A DNA stretch of 64,000 bases from Pyrrhosoma nymphula (GCA_963573305.1 OY754332.1:46351559-46415558); one strand, 5' to 3'; positions 33,630 through 46,364 are shown, counted from the first letter of the stretch. Notes: generated by a model from the sequence alone, not told the origin. Numbers and translations: made by a program.

Positions 33630-34403
33630 CTATTTCTTGCACTGCATTTCCAGTGCGAGAAATACGGGATGAATATTAATAATAAGAAAACAAAAGTAAT
33701 GAGATTCTCTAGGACAAAGAAAGCGAGGATGGTAATATGAGTAGGAAATCACAAACTGGAGCAAGTAGAACAATTTAATTACTTGGGTAGTACGCTAGAA
33801 GAAACAGGACATAGTAGCAAAGACATTAGGAGGAGAATAGCGCTAGCGAAGGAAGCATTCAATAATAGAAGGGAACTGACGACGCGGACTTTAAGTAAGG
33901 ATGTAAAAAAAGGCTGGTGAAGTGCTTGATATGGAGTTTGGCGTTGTATGGGGCAGAAACGTGGACCTTGGGAAAGGAAGACGAAAATAGGCTGAAGGCT
34001 TTCGAGATGTGGGTGTGGAGGAGGATGGAGAAGGTGCGTTGGACGGAAAGGAAGACAAATGAGGAAGTACTTGACATGGTGGGCGAGGAGAGGAAACTTA
34101 TAGATGAGATTAGGTGAAGACAGGGTTGGTGGCTGGAAGGGGTAATGAGGGAAAATGGTTTGCTGAAGGCCGTGATAGAGGATAGGATGTTGGGTAAGCG
34201 GGGAAGGGGATGGACGAGTTTATGAGTTTAAGAGAAGGAAGGGGAAGGTTTTATGAACGGGATGAAGAAAGGTAGGACTTATGCTGAGATGAAGAAAGAA
34301 ATACTAGAGGTAGAAAGGGCACGGCACGTGTAAGAGTTCGTTGGATATTCTCTGACTTTCATCACAACCTACCTCTAACCGGTAGATTACTGTAATGAAT
34401 GAA
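33630..34403 (+). pseudogene. RTE-like LINE, 5'-truncated 3' end
   Basis: Begins in the region QCEKYGMNINNKKTK, then YLGSTLEE, DIRRRIALAKEAF, SLALYGAETWTLGKEDENR, FEMWVWRRMEKVRW, TNEEVLDMVGEERKL, and ends with a (TGAA)n tail near 34,394-34,403. Block for block it matches the intact element at 60.4-63.8 kb, so it is the same or a sister subfamily. At least two frameshifts and several stops inactivate it. It abuts the right inverted repeat of the preceding transposon. Confidence 0.85.
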
Positions 34404-34525
34404 TGAACTAAACCATGTTATGACTTCGGTTTTCGGTGCGGTTTATGAAATTTTGACTAAATTATATTGAAATGTTTTTTTTTTCAAATATTGGACTCGG
34501 CATGACACCTTGCTATTTTACAGTG
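34404..34525 (+). repeat. Dispersed repeat, copy 1 right part
   Basis: Reads CATGTTATGACTTCGG and GGTGCGGTTTATGAAATTT, then GGACTCGGCATGACACCTTG. The sequence at 39,104-39,212 matches it along its length (CATGTTATGACTAGAG, GACTCGGCGTGACACCTTG). Just before the upstream transposon, 30,815-30,847 matches 38,928-38,957, which is the left part of the same repeat. Confidence 0.65.
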
Positions 34526-34529
34526 GAGC

Positions 34530-37500
34530 ACACCTTGACTATGCTCTAGATTCCTTAAGTTCTCATCGACGCAATAGAATTCCGAGAGTATCTTCCCTCC
34601 CTGAAACAAAACCAATCTTCTCGAAGAAAGTTGTTCGACCGCCTCTCTAAGCTTCTGTTAATAATTTATGAGCAACTTTTTCTGCTAGAGAAATCAGTAA
34701 CTTGTTCTGCAATATTCGCCCAGCATTGCTTTCTTCTAAAGGAATTAGCACACACTCTACAGAGTCCTGTGGGCAAACTCCCTCCTCATAGATCCGGCGT
34801 AAAATTTCGATAATGTTCGAAAGAACTTAGTTTGCAAATTTTTCCAAGACTCTTAAGTTATCCTTACAGGACACTATCGATTCTTACATCCTAGCTTGAA
34901 TTTTCTTTTACGCTTACTCGATCTCGGAATACTCTCGATTCTTGCATTGCTTTCTTTTTTTAAGCTTGCAGGCTCGGCACGATCTCTCCATCTTGTCTGA
35001 ATTTCTTCAGCTTCTACCATCAATGGCACAAAAAAGTGCACATAATCCAAAACATGGGTCTTATGAGACCCAATCCACATTAACCGGCCGAAAGAGCGAT
35101 ATTAACAAACATAGTGAATACCACAACAACAGTGAATTACGTTCAGTGGCTTGAGCTATGAGTGCCTATTTTTCTGTTTGAATCAAATATTGTGTTGTCG
35201 ATTGAAGAAAAAATGTGATTAATTTGCTCTAATGCCCTACTCCGATTTTGTTGCGAGCTTTTTATGCAAGTTTTCTTAACATTCTCTCACACTCAGTTTC
35301 CGTCTATAGCACAAATATCACTTCAATTCGCAATTATTAATATGTATGCAACAATAAATAAAAGAAATAGCCGTGAACGTTCTCAGGTTTTCCCGGCAAA
35401 TAAATTAAAGGAAGAGCTTTTGGTTTTCACATCGCGTCTCAGGATTGATTTTCTCCGACTTTTCTAAGGCTAGGTTCTCATCTTCAGGCTATGAATTCAT
35501 GGAAGAACAATGACGATAAATGGGTGGCGGACAGTCTTCGAAACAACCAACCATGATAACCGTTGGAAAAATGGAGAACTCTTCCTACGAAAAGTTGAAG
35601 TGTTGCTTTTGTTTCTTCACGTTGTAATAATTTCAGATTTTTAACCGTGGAGAATTTGCACTATCTCGTTGTGCTAAGTGCTAAGTAAATATCTGCGAGT
35701 GATGAGAGTGGAGAGTTTATAATTCTGAAACCAGTCGTCGCATCGTATACCAATTTTCCAAAGGGTCTAACTAACTAAACCTCTGAGAAGGAAGTTTTGT
35801 TTCAGTGTGGCTCCCCGATGAATCTGTTCGCCGTCATTGCGAAGTGGGTGGTGCCATCTCGAGAGTGTATTTTGGACGGAGGGTGTTGAAATTGGGCCGG
35901 CTCATAGTCCAAATTGATGAAACCCGGCAATAACGATACTTCTACGCCATATCCACGACAAATTCAGATTTTACCAATCGAAATGTGGGGTTTCTCGAGA
36001 CTGCGGCGTAACCTACTTCCTCGGAACTTTCCGAGTTTTGGCAGCCTCTGGCCCTTTCAGTATTCGCTTACTCAGTATCTTTTGTTAATTTCTGTAATAG
36101 TCTTCTCCTCTTACTTGGGCCTTATCCAACGACGATTTAGGAGCATTGGAGTATTGCAAAGAATCTAGGATGCTAATATTGACGGGAACATAGCCATATG
36201 ATTCTTAAAAGCTGAATTGCCGCCAAAGGACACAGCTAGAGGACTCCGAGTGGGGAAATGCTGTTCAAAGTCTGTTGCACAAAGCAGCTTATGTGCATGT
36301 CGAACGCAATAGATGTATAGAATAATTGGTTATTCATGCATAGGAATTCTTTTTACTCGAATGAGGATTTTACTGAAATTACAAGGATTCTTATTTTTTA
36401 TTGACATTTTATTGACATTTTGACATTTGACATCAAACAATACATGATCTATGAAGTATAACATATTACAAAGTTAATCAATGCATTATAACATATTAAA
36501 AAGTTAATTTATAACAAAAAATAATGTATATACATAAGAATTTCTTATATTCATTATGTATCTTTACAAATAATCGTAACATTCGAGGTTAACATTCTTA
36601 AAATTTCTTGTTGACTTCAATTGAAATGAGGATTGGATTGAGCTTTGCAACTGATGAACTTGACAGTCTTAAGAATAACAATCCGGTTGAAATTAACGTG
36701 ATTTGCTTCGTCAACTATGATGCTTACATTGGGCTTATAAATTGACAAAAATGATCCTGAAAAATTCAAATTCACGTCTTCTAAACTGAAATGGAGCACC
36801 ATATCGATACCTAAAGTATGAAAAGAAAAATATGGATATAATTGGTTATTAAGCATAGCAGTCAACTCTTCCCTAGCCCTTCAATTATCGTATTTAAGAA
36901 AAAGAGGAAATATGATTCTGGAAATTTAAAGCATAAGCTATCCTGAAATGATGTGCTGTTGGTGTAAATGGCATTGGTGTTCTAAAGTTTATTTCTTCTG
37001 ACTGGAAATGTATTACATTCTATAACGAATCCTAAAATTTGTGGTAAATAAGTGACTTGAAAGGCATACGTAACAAAATAAAGAGTTACAGGACCTGTTA
37101 TAGAGACAAGAATAAATAAATTTTTAGCGTTTTTATTCGGACGTGACAGGAATACCTAAACGCACGATGTCTCCTGAAAATCCTGAACGCTGGGAATGAT
37201 GAGTGACAAATAGTAAAATCTGATTTGACATTTTGGCCCAAACCATGTTGGCGCTAAAGCGATGTATGGTAGGCGTTCAGGAAGCTGAGGAAATTACACA
37301 TTTGTAAAATAATTTTCTTCTCATAAACAAGCTGAAAGCATTAAGAAAAACTTAGTTCGACGCTCTCGTTCTCAATAAAGATAGTTTTCAGTTCCTCAAA
37401 ACTAGAAAAAATGTGAATTTGGCGACGACTGACCTGAAGCATTTTTCGTCATACGCTAGGCAAGTTCATGGTTTACATTTCATTGTGTAGTTATCACAGT

Positions 37501-37650
37501 AACATCAGACCAAGTGTTGGAGAAACGAACAAGAAACATTCTCGGCGCAGCATCAAAGATACTTAACAGGATTTATCAAGCAATTAGTAGGAAGGTTCTC
37601 CGATGAAAAGGTTAAAGAAAGATGCCACTTCGCTCAACAAAAACAATACA
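34530..37650. other. No recognisable gene or mobile element
   Basis: AT-rich. Frames at 34,942-35,154, 35,264-35,467, 35,914-36,168 and 36,617-36,865 are 60-84 codons with no domains. A short imperfect tandem of ttgacatttt lies around 36,400-36,432. Confidence 0.45.
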
Positions 37651-37654
37651 TTTC

Positions 37655-37890
37655 AACCATGTAAAACGATAACGAGCCATGTTGCATTATCGCTTGGGTT
37701 TAGAAATTATGTATTCAAATACTATACCATTTGTTTAAAAGGTTCAATTTGTTTATATTAATTGAGCTCAACAAAAATAAAAATGAAATGTGAAAATCCA
37801 TTGTAATTAGTTAGGCTGATATTGATTAAATTAAAAACTGCCAAATAAATGTAACCATTTTCAATTAATAATATATTTCTAACAATGCTC
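37655..37890. repeat. Dispersed repeat pair, copy 1
   Basis: About 240 bases match 53,604-53,850 in the same orientation. Shared words include AACCATGTA, TTATCGCTTGG, CCATTTGTTTAAA, AATGAAATGT and AGGCTGATATTGATT. It is AT-rich, with no TIR or coding capacity recognised. The family is unknown to me. Confidence 0.6.
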
Positions 37891-38217
37891 AATGGCATGT
37901 AAATTATAGAAGAAATCTAGCGATTACCAAGAAGAACAAAGCATATATATTATGTACCTATTCGTTTACTGCTATATTCTCATAATTATATTCATAGGTC
38001 ACCAATGCACCTCAATATTTTAATTTCCATGAGTAGTAAGACTAAACTGCTTTCGTTTTTAATGACTTACAATGAACTTCATACGCTCTACGCCTTCCGC
38101 TTGCAAATTGCAAGCACGCATTTACTAGTTAGTAATATATAAATCTACAAAACTGACTCACTCATTGATACGAATTCCTGGGCATTTCTAATCGAGCTAC
38201 AAGGTTGAAATTTGCCC

Positions 38218-38350
38218 ATTTTTCATACTGAATCTTCCTGTACGGCGTCTCGGCAGTGGCTTTCTGTAGCATTTTGTACATCTCGCATACAGATTCAGAT
38301 ATGCCGCGAGCATTCGAGGCGCCGTACAGGAAGATTCAGTATGTAAAATG
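38218..38350. mobile_element. Snapback repeat, Penelope-like layout, degenerate
   Basis: Arms CATTTTTCATACTGAATCTT... (38218-38249) and their complement (38319-38350) are almost exact for about 30 bases, including GCGCCGTACAGGAAGATTC. The inner motif is weak (ttcagata, then gcc/ggc stem), so assignment to the Penelope set rests on architecture more than on the core. Confidence 0.4.
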
Positions 38351-38359
38351 CTAAAGACA

Positions 38360-38925
38360 GCCACACGCTTCGTGAGGATTGGAATAATGGAAGGACTGGG
38401 AAATAATAAAAAATGGAAGGACTGGGTTGGGAGTTGCTGGAGTCTCTGAGGCTGCACGCGCGCTTGAACTTCTTGAATTGCAAAATTCAGATGAGACTAG
38501 TGCCCGGATGACACGGTTGATATTATTTTAATACCTCAGTAGCACTTGAACTGATAGAAGTGACAACATAAGATGGGCACGTAAACTCATTCTTCCCAAG
38601 CACCTGCTAATTACTACAGCAAAACAGATAAATTCACTAAGGCAATCCGTTAAAGTGCAGTTATATTTCTCCCTCTCCCTCTTTCTATTCGTTTTCCCTC
38701 CCTTTCACGTGGCTGGTTTCTTGACACCCCCTGCCACATGCCCTCGAGGTGACTCGCTGGGTAGGGTTAGATACACACAAGAACTCAATGGAGTAGTTCC
38801 TAGCAGTATAGAAAACATTTGAAGTAGCTATTTTCAAAGCAACCCTAGAGATAACCAACCGAGCTCTTACATCAAGGAGCCAACGTATGCTAGAGAGTAA
38901 TAAATCGTAAATTAATCAATTTATG
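38360..38925. other. No recognisable gene
   Basis: Unannotated. It includes a pyrimidine-rich stretch around 38,665-38,705. Confidence 0.4.
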
Positions 38926-38927
38926 TG

Positions 38928-39212
38928 GTTGGAGCGGTAATCAAGGGTCATTGAGTGCACATATTTATAATTTTGTATGTGAGTTGAAAAAATATTTTTA
39001 CACCACATTTCATTTGAGTGCATCTGTTTATGCGGTGGAACACACCATACACGCAGTCATGGAGTTGATACAATAATTATATTTTACATTTTTGTTCTTA
39101 ATTTGAACATGTTATGACTAGAGTTTTCGGCGCGGTATTCGAAATTTGGACGGAAACATTGAAATGTATTGTTTTCGAATATAGGACTCGGCGTGACACC
39201 TTGATATTTCTT
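38928..39212 (+). repeat. Dispersed repeat, copy 2 (uninterrupted)
   Basis: The two ends match 30,815-30,847 and 34,404-34,525. The central 140 bases or so have no counterpart in copy 1, which instead contains the TIR transposon and the LINE fragment. This copy therefore shows the approximate pre-insertion state. Confidence 0.6.
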
Positions 39213-39214
39213 AG

Positions 39215-39535
39215 CAACAATTTTAATAGTAAAAAATGTGTTATTTCGTATTTAGTAGAAAATCTGTTCGCATGTAATCGAATTATTACGGAGTGTGTGT
39301 GTCATGTACTTGAAGGATACGTGTTAAAAGAGCGTTGGATTGCCAAAAAAACCAAATCGGTATGAAGCAATGTATTCACTTTTATAAATAGACACCACTA
39401 ATGAGAACGTGTACGCAAAGTTTCACGCAAATCTTGGAATAGACGTAATTATTTTTTTTAAGAGGAAAAAGTTTATTTTTCAAAAGAATTACAAATAACA
39501 AACTTTACATAGTAACAAATATGATCTAATCCTTT
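39215..39535. other. No recognisable feature
   Basis: AT-rich; the frame at 39114-39365 overlaps the repeat and is not supported. Confidence 0.4.
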
Positions 39536-39538
39536 TTT

Positions 39539-39690
39539 TATATTCTATGATACAAAATACATTAAACAAAAATACATCATCATACACAAAATAGTATTGC
39601 TACCATTATATTTTATAATCTATGATACAAAACATTTAAACAAGGTACATCAATATATACAAAATAGTATTGGTAACAGTAATAGTACTG
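39539..39690. repeat. Imperfect tandem duplication, about 75 bp twice
   Basis: Both halves contain TCTATGATACAAAA, then TACATCA and CAAAATAGTATTG in the same order. Several substitutions and small gaps separate them, so it is older than the 417-bp duplication at 17.6 kb. Confidence 0.6.
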
Positions 39691-39694
39691 GTAA

Positions 39695-40400
39695 TATTCT
39701 TTCATCAATAATGAAGAAACTTTAGAGAAAAGAAATAATAGTGAAATTGAAGTCCTGCTAAGCCAAAGCGGCTTGTTCCATCCACGTTAATTAAACAATT
39801 ACAAACCCCAGTACCAGAAAAAGATTCAGTCCTAAAAGAACTCGACAGTAGCATTAACTGTTTAATTGATTTTGCATCCGTGGATGAGGATCTGGCCATC
39901 CATTTGACATCAATGCGGGGTCTGGGACGCGTGACCGATGCATTAACCACACAGACCCATCCATTCCAATCCTCCGCGGAGAGGGGAAGTCTCTCCCGCT
40001 GAGATATGTCGGGCGTCATGCGAGATTGTGAAATACGCGTCCTACTTCAAGCATTGCGATCTAGGTCTAAATCGGCAGGACATGCAAATGGTCGAAGAAA
40101 TGCTCATCGCTGTTACAAGCCTGCTACAGGAATCGCTATCTGGTCGTCGGTTAAAATTTAGACTTAATATTTTAAGTTCCAAGGCGATCTCTTTTCTGAC
40201 GAGGTCAAAAAGATTTTGCAAAACTCTGCGGGGGATTATGGCATTGGCTTAAAATGAGGGATCATAGACTGCAGAACGGACAGGTTTAAAATGTCACATT
40301 TTCCGCAAACGATTAAAATCCCTAATCAATGCCATTAAGACGTAATAATTATGTTGATAGAGAGGTAGTGTAGCTAATGAATTAATGAATTGAATTGCCA
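39695..40400. other. No recognisable gene
   Basis: Frames of 104 codons (minus, 39705-40019) and 74 codons (plus, 40028-40252) lack any domain I recognise. Confidence 0.4.
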
Positions 40401-40404
40401 TCTA

Positions 40405-41155
40405 TTGCGAATTAATGGGCTTAGTAGGATCAACGTCACGTCTGTGTAATTCTTTATCCCTTCTTTTCTGGTCAGCTTTACCGATGGTCCAAGTCTCTGG
40501 GCCATATAGTGCCGCAGTCCATGCGAAGGTTTTCACACACTGCTTCCTTGTTACTGACTGTATTCCCTTTGAGCATGGTAGTGGTCTCTTCATCATGAAC
40601 ACTTTCTTAGCTTGAGCTGTCCGTTGTGCTTCTTCCATCCCATGTAATAACACTTCCGAGGCAAGTGAACGATTTTACTTATTCTTCTCCTTGTTGCGCA
40701 ATGTTTTCCTTTAATTTCTCTCTTCACCATACCATGATTTTGATTTTATTCCAGCTCATTTTCATATAATATTCTTGTAGTACTTGTTTCATCGTATCCA
40801 ATGATGCCTTCAGGTCATCTCGATTTTCAGTTTAGATGGCGATGGTATCTCCGAAGCTAGATATTAATTATTTCCTCATTTACCCCTATTCCTTCAATCC
40901 TTTTTCTCACTGCTTCTTTAATCGCTTCTTCTAAGTACATATTTCATGTACATATGTACATATGAAAAAGCTCTGGTGAGAGATTGCATCCTTTTCTTAC
41001 TACTTTTTTTTCTTCCACTTTTCGAGCATGGCGTGGCAAGTTGGGTTTCGTAGAGTTGATGGAACATTCTTCTGTCGCTGTAATCTATTCCAACGTTTCC
41101 CAGTGGTTTTAACATCCCAAATAATCTTATAATACCAAGTATATGTATGTTCATA
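40405..41155 (-). pseudogene. RTE-like LINE relic, RT to post-RT
   Basis: On the minus strand, from high to low coordinates: FGMLKPLGNVGIDYSDRRMF then HQLYETQLA (RT palm region before the catalytic box), a broken segment, then MSWNKIKIMVW, YYMG, and TRKQCVKTFAWTAALYGPET near 40,500. The order matches LGIDYRDRR...LYxxQ...KTKVM...LYGSETW of RTE-like elements. The FADD box is not intact. Confidence 0.7.
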
Positions 41156-41159
41156 AAAT

Positions 41160-42735
41160 ATTTATATTGATTAATTCTTATATTTTAGAAGCTTATACTA
41201 GAGTAGCCAGAAGTAGTCAGAACCCTCGAATCATAGAAACACATCGTCTTAGCATTAATAATTATTAATTAATAAATGGCAAATTAAATTACATACGGGT
41301 CTATTTTGTGTGGAAATTGCAACCGGGGTTATTCTAGTACCACTCTCTCCCTCTCCAGGGCTAGTGGGTTCATAAAATTGATGTTTCCCTAGCAAAGTGA
41401 GAGAAAAACAAGGCCTTTGGAGTTCTAACTCTGATGTATCGGCAGCCGGTTATTGAATTCTTGCAGATGATTACCAGCATTGAGGAAAAATAACTGAGCA
41501 CCAGGATATTGTACTTATTTTGAGATTAGTAGTTGTTTAACAGAATTTATAAGGGAGGATCTAGGACTCGAAACCCAAAATCTAGCCTGAAAGTGCACCA
41601 AACTGATGAAACACGAATTTCAAGGCATGGAATTTCATCTCAAAAAAGGTATTCTTTGGGTATCTTCCATTGGTAAACAATAACTTGGTATGAAAATCCT
41701 GCAAACTATCGAATTTTGTACGCTTCTTTCCAACTTTTGCATTTCAATATACAGTCCTTTTTATACTTATGGGTTTGTGATACATGCAAAGATTGCTAAT
41801 GAATCTCTTGAAAAAGCAGAAATGGAATCCCTATTATCCTTGGGAAATGTACATTTTCCTTGAGCATTAAAATAGACGGAGGTTGTAAGGTGGAGGCCTG
41901 TAAAAATAATCAGCGTTGACATGAGATGCGATTTGTTTTTTAGGTTAAATTTTAAAAAATTAATGTTATCAAGTTTTAAGATCCACAGAGTCATTATTAT
42001 AACTTTGTCAATTCTCGATGTATCCTGACTTTGCGTTTTTATAGCCAATGAGAAAAATTATATATTTTCATTGATGTTTCTTAAAGCTTTTATCGACTTT
42101 TATATTTTCCACCCTTCAAGTAATAATTTCATGCCTTATTTGAATCGTATGAAATCAAATTATTGTTTGTAAGTATTGTTTGCTTCCATGATTGAGGAAA
42201 CGGCAATCCCTTGCTCCCGGAACTGAATCATTTCTTCCAGTTTGCATTTATTCTTCAGATTTAATTCTTCTTTAACTCCTCCATATGCCTAATGTGTTCA
42301 TTTGTATTAATAGTTAATTATTCGAGATTAGTTTACCAGAAAACATTTTATGCTCAGTATTTTGAGAACGCAGCATTGATAGTTAGGATAAAGGTCCAAG
42401 TATGAGACTCCTGCGTTATATTTCCCTTGTTCCCTGTTTCATATATCATTTATCTTTATTTTTCTGTATTATTTCTTTTATGTGATTTAAATATGATTTC
42501 TTCCACACAAATATTTGACGGTTTATTCAATTACACTCTTTTGAAAAACATTTCTAATTATTCCTACGCTATACTGAAAATCGTTGAATCAGTCAGTTTC
42601 TATTTTACCTAAATTTAATGTAAACATGGTATAATGGTATGTTGGATACTTTATAATGTATGTAATGAGTTTACGCACGTAGAGCTTACGTACAGATTAC
42701 GCACGATCGAACAAAGGTATTTTTATTTGGCATCT
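41160..42735. other. No recognisable gene or repeat
   Basis: AT-rich. The 93-codon minus frame at 41767-42048 has no motif. Confidence 0.45.
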
Positions 42736-42739
42736 TTAA

Positions 42740-42939
42740 AGGCCGTTGTACACGATGAAAGATTTTGTACAAACGGGTGTACGACGATCAACGAAATTAG
42801 AACAGGTTCTATTTCCCGTGCAGGCATTGAGACATTCGCACAAGCGTTCATACAATTTTCCGCGTTACACGATACATTTTGCCTCATGCTTGTGTTCACA
42901 GAAGAGTTCGTGCAAATAAATATACCGTGTAAAACGGCC
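42740..42939. mobile_element. MITE with GGCCGTTTTACACG-type ends, copy 1
   Basis: The left end AGGCCGTTGTACACG and right end CGTGTAAAACGGCC are inverted, and TTAA stands on both sides (42736-42739 and 42940-42943). Interior words such as TTACACGATACATTTTGC are partly shared with the MITE at 48,776. The 107-codon frame across it (42634-42957) is treated as accidental. Confidence 0.65.
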
Positions 42940-42944
42940 TTAAT

Positions 42945-43547
42945 AGTTAAAGTGTAAAATTGCAGACACCATGGATAAAATTACAAGGTTGTTAAGAAAT
43001 GTAGCTTCTGTTACGCACATGGTGAGATGCGAAGTTTATTTCTCATTCTAGTGCCATAAACAAAGACAAAGTAAGAAATGTTTCACAATGAAACTTTGCG
43101 AAAGGTGTAGTTCGACTGTAAGTTATTTTATAAGTTTTACCGCAGTATGGATCATATACTATAGCAGTTAGATTACTAATTTACTAGCAAGTCAAATTCC
43201 GGGATGCCGGTATTTTTTTGTAGATACTGCTGGTACAGCACTATTGTAGCGTTATAAATACTCGTCGGAAAAAGATTGATACCCGTGTCTATCTCAGGCT
43301 GTTCAATATTTTTAATCCATCAGGTTGTTTGATTTTTAACCCCCCGCTTTTACAGTAGAAGTTGTACAGTAGACGATCTATTCAGTTTCTTTGCAGTACA
43401 AACTCTAACTTGAGGCAGTTAAGATCCTCATCTTTTCCTAATAAGATTTCCAGTTTTTTTTCCTAATAAGGGCAAAATATTCTCGCTTCAGGGAATACAC
43501 TCCATAGTTTGAAATGGAACTAAATATTAACATTTCTTTTCTTGTTA
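42945..43547. other. No recognisable gene
   Basis: Nothing recognised before the next hAT element. Confidence 0.4.
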
Positions 43548-43555
43548 CTTGTACT

Positions 43556-44831
43556 CATAGGCGTGCGCACGAGTAGTGCCGATGGTGCACCGGTACCACC
43601 TAATGGCGAGAAATAATAAATGAAATGCCGTAGAAATTCGTGAAAATTATAGTGACGAATGTTTATAATTTTGCAAGAGAATTAGATGAACCATAAACCG
43701 GTAAATAAATCAAATTCCTAAGTGATTTTTTCCCACTGTCTTATTGACAACCAGCGTTTAAAATTCACTGTAGCTGGCTGACTGGCGGAGCAAATAAAGT
43801 TTTGCATTTCGTACATCGTACCAAGCGTGCGCAGAATTAAACAACTGAGGAGTGCATTTGCGGTGGCGTGCTAAGAGTTGATGTCAATTAACATTTACAT
43901 AAGCTATAGAATAACGAAACAGAATAAGTTTCTTACTCGCTTTCATTTTTATGCGCTACAATACCCGCTTTAAATAAGTGCTTTGAGTGGTTACTCCTTG
44001 ACAAAAGATCAAAATTATTCAATGAGTTCCAATGTACCTTGAAAATGTTCTCAATAACACCTGTCCATAAATGACGTCCACACGATGAGGGGGGGGGGGA
44101 GTCACCAACTTGTAACAATGTGTGACAGAGGGGACATCCACACTTTCACTGCATATTATGTCTTATTTTTACTCAGACTGTTGAGGGGGGTAGAAGGTTT
44201 TTCATTTTTGTGACATCATTAAAGGGTAGTGACCCTATTTGTGACTAACTGTGACAGGGGGGGTGGGGAAGGGGTCTAGTTTGGTCAAAAATTGTGTGAC
44301 ATCATTTTTTGGACGGCCCCTAACCAGTGCCCGTTGTGAAAGACGTTTTGCCAAACTATCAATTGCCAAGAGTAAACTTTGAGTGACAGGGTCTCAAGAT
44401 CGCTTGGAGTGCCTAATTTTACCATTCAAAGAGCAAGAAACTGCAATAAATGTCAACTATATGGATGTCACTGAAGTGTTTAAAGTTCTTATTCTTTTAA
44501 AGGTGAGAGGAGAATGTTGCTCTAAAGCAAGTTATTAAAGTAAGCATTTTAAGTTTGACTTTATAACAATAAGGTAGGTAATGATTGGTAGTGTGTTTTG
44601 TTTCATACTTACAAACATTTCAAGACATTATATACATTTATTTGCGAAACATACGTATCTACATAAACAAATTTTTATTTTTTATTAACCAAATGTTGTT
44701 TGTTCAACTTTTATTATTAATGTTTGCAAACGTGTTCCAAATTTCTTTAATACAATTTTTAACCGCTAGTTTGAAAATGAAAACAATTCCAGGTACATAC
44801 CACCGAATATTAAGGTCTGCGCACGCCTATG
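43556..44831. mobile_element. hAT element (1,276 bp) with a nested MITE
   Basis: The ends are CATAGGCGTGCGCA and TGCGCACGCCTATG, a perfect 14-bp inverted repeat. Flanks are perfect 8-bp repeats CTTGTACT (43548-43555 and 44832-44839). This is the standard hAT signature. No transposase remains; the 85-codon frame at 44585-44842 is AT-rich and hydrophobic by composition only. A second element lies at 44,061-44,320. Confidence 0.85.
44061..44320. mobile_element. MITE inside the hAT element
   Basis: Left CTGTCCATAAATGACGTCCACAC and right GTGTGACATCATTTTTTGGA plus CGGCCCC form a decayed inverted pair of about 25 bases. Elements ending GGGGCCGTCCAAAAATGATGTCAC are familiar from insect genomes. It contains a G11 run and repeated tgtgaca words. 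Confidence 0.55.
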
Positions 44832-44844
44832 CTTGTACTTAACA

Positions 44845-46030
44845 ATCAGAAGTACCCGCGACTCTTCTGTGTGTTCTATGTTGCGATATGTTTAAGCACA
44901 TATTTTATTAAAATATACAAATTTTCCGTGACAAGCAAAGACAAGCATCCTTATGATTCGCGCCATAGATAGGTTGTTGGATTTGAACTCAGGCGTAGCC
45001 TCCTTCGGCCTAAGATGAAAGTTTTCATCAATATCCGCTTGGAGTCGCCCGCATCAGCTACCTTCCGAACGCTCGTCGGACAGTAGCGCCGTCGGAAAAC
45101 TTGTAAGCTACTACCGTTGTCTTCCGGGATTTGATACAATTTAAACTTTCTTTTTTACTAATAATACTCTTAAGCCAAGACAAAAATATATTATATTTCA
45201 CCGTTTGAGCTTGGAATAACATTCGGAATATTGATTTGGAATAGAACACGTTTATCATTTCTCACGCATCGTGATATACAATATTAGTATGCTAAAAAGT
45301 GAAAACTGTGGAGAAGTAGCTAAATTCCATTCCGTGAAAACATTTATCCAAAAATCAATCGCTTGTGATCGGCTAATTTCGTACAGCATCGGTTTAGTCA
45401 TTTAAGCGAATGCCCGAACATAGTTGGATGCTTCATTATTTCACTATCTGAATCCTTATTTCGTACTATAAAAATGGATTTGAGGTTAAGATAATTTTTA
45501 AAATTAATCATTAACATGACTTCTCATGAAACTTAACATAACATGACTTGACATGAAAGTATTAGCTCGATTTTATTTTCTTACCACATATATATGTTAA
45601 CTAAGTTTTCCAGGAAAAACTAAGTGATTTCTTCCGTTTAACGATCTATTCTAAATCTTAGTAAGCATGTGATTGGGCTTGAGTCGCATTTTGGGAAAAT
45701 TGGGTGGGTTAAATATTTTGTCTTGGCGATCGTCGAGACCTATCCTCTCCCGCCGCTTCCATGAGGGGGCAGTGGGTCCTTTGTGCTGAGAACAACTTCA
45801 TCCATCCCAAAGGCATGGGCATCTTTGGGCAGAGATAATTCAATCAGATTCTCCTGTGGCTAGTAAAATTTATCTACTTTAAAATTATATTTTAATAGAT
45901 AGGTACCTATTTATCATGTCACTCTCGAACGCTAATTCACGACGACACGCAAAATGAGTTCGTTTTTTATAAATTTTTCATGAAATGGTAGGATTTTATG
46001 GTATCAAATCTTGATAACGAGCCAAGAGTA
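44845..46030. other. No recognisable gene
   Basis: Short frames only (62-66 codons). Nothing recognised. Confidence 0.45.
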
Positions 46031-46033
46031 AAT

Positions 46034-46200
46034 GGGGATCGGGTTGGTGAGGCGGTAAGAGTTATAGCGTCCCATCCAGAGGGCCTAAGTTCGAATCCCA
46101 ACTGCGATGGAGATACTTAATTGGAATCCACATGCCTACTTGGGTGTCCTGAGGTCACTCCAAACGCAGTTCGTCGTCCGTCGGTTAAACTGTACATCCT
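46034..46200 (+). repeat. tRNA-derived SINE, second family, copy 1
   Basis: A B-box-like AGTTCGAATCC lies at 46088-46098, preceded by ATCGGGTTGGTGAGGCGG as an A-box region. The downstream body ATGCCTACTTGGGTGTCCTG is shared with the SINE at 57,029 (GTGCCTCCTTGGGTGTTC). Confidence 0.65.
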
Positions 46201-46203
46201 TTG

Positions 46204-46360
46204 CATTGGTGGTCCCAAGGGGGGAGGGCAGTAGGGGCAATTGCCCCCCCCCCCCCCAAAACCTAGCGTATTTCTTTGTCATAGACCTTAAATTAAAAGC
46301 CTAAATTATATTGCTGCTTTTTTATTATTGAAGTTTTGGTTATTTTACTTTAAACTTCCT
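46204..46360. mobile_element. Truncated hAT relative of the 29.4-kb element
   Basis: Begins CATTGGTGGTCCCAAGGGG and, after a C15 run, continues TAGCGTATTTCTTTGTCATA and CTTAAATTAAAAGCCTA. This matches 29,427-29,520 in the same orientation. I find no right end, so it is truncated or its other end has decayed. It directly abuts the SINE. Confidence 0.6.
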
Positions 46361-46364
46361 CACT

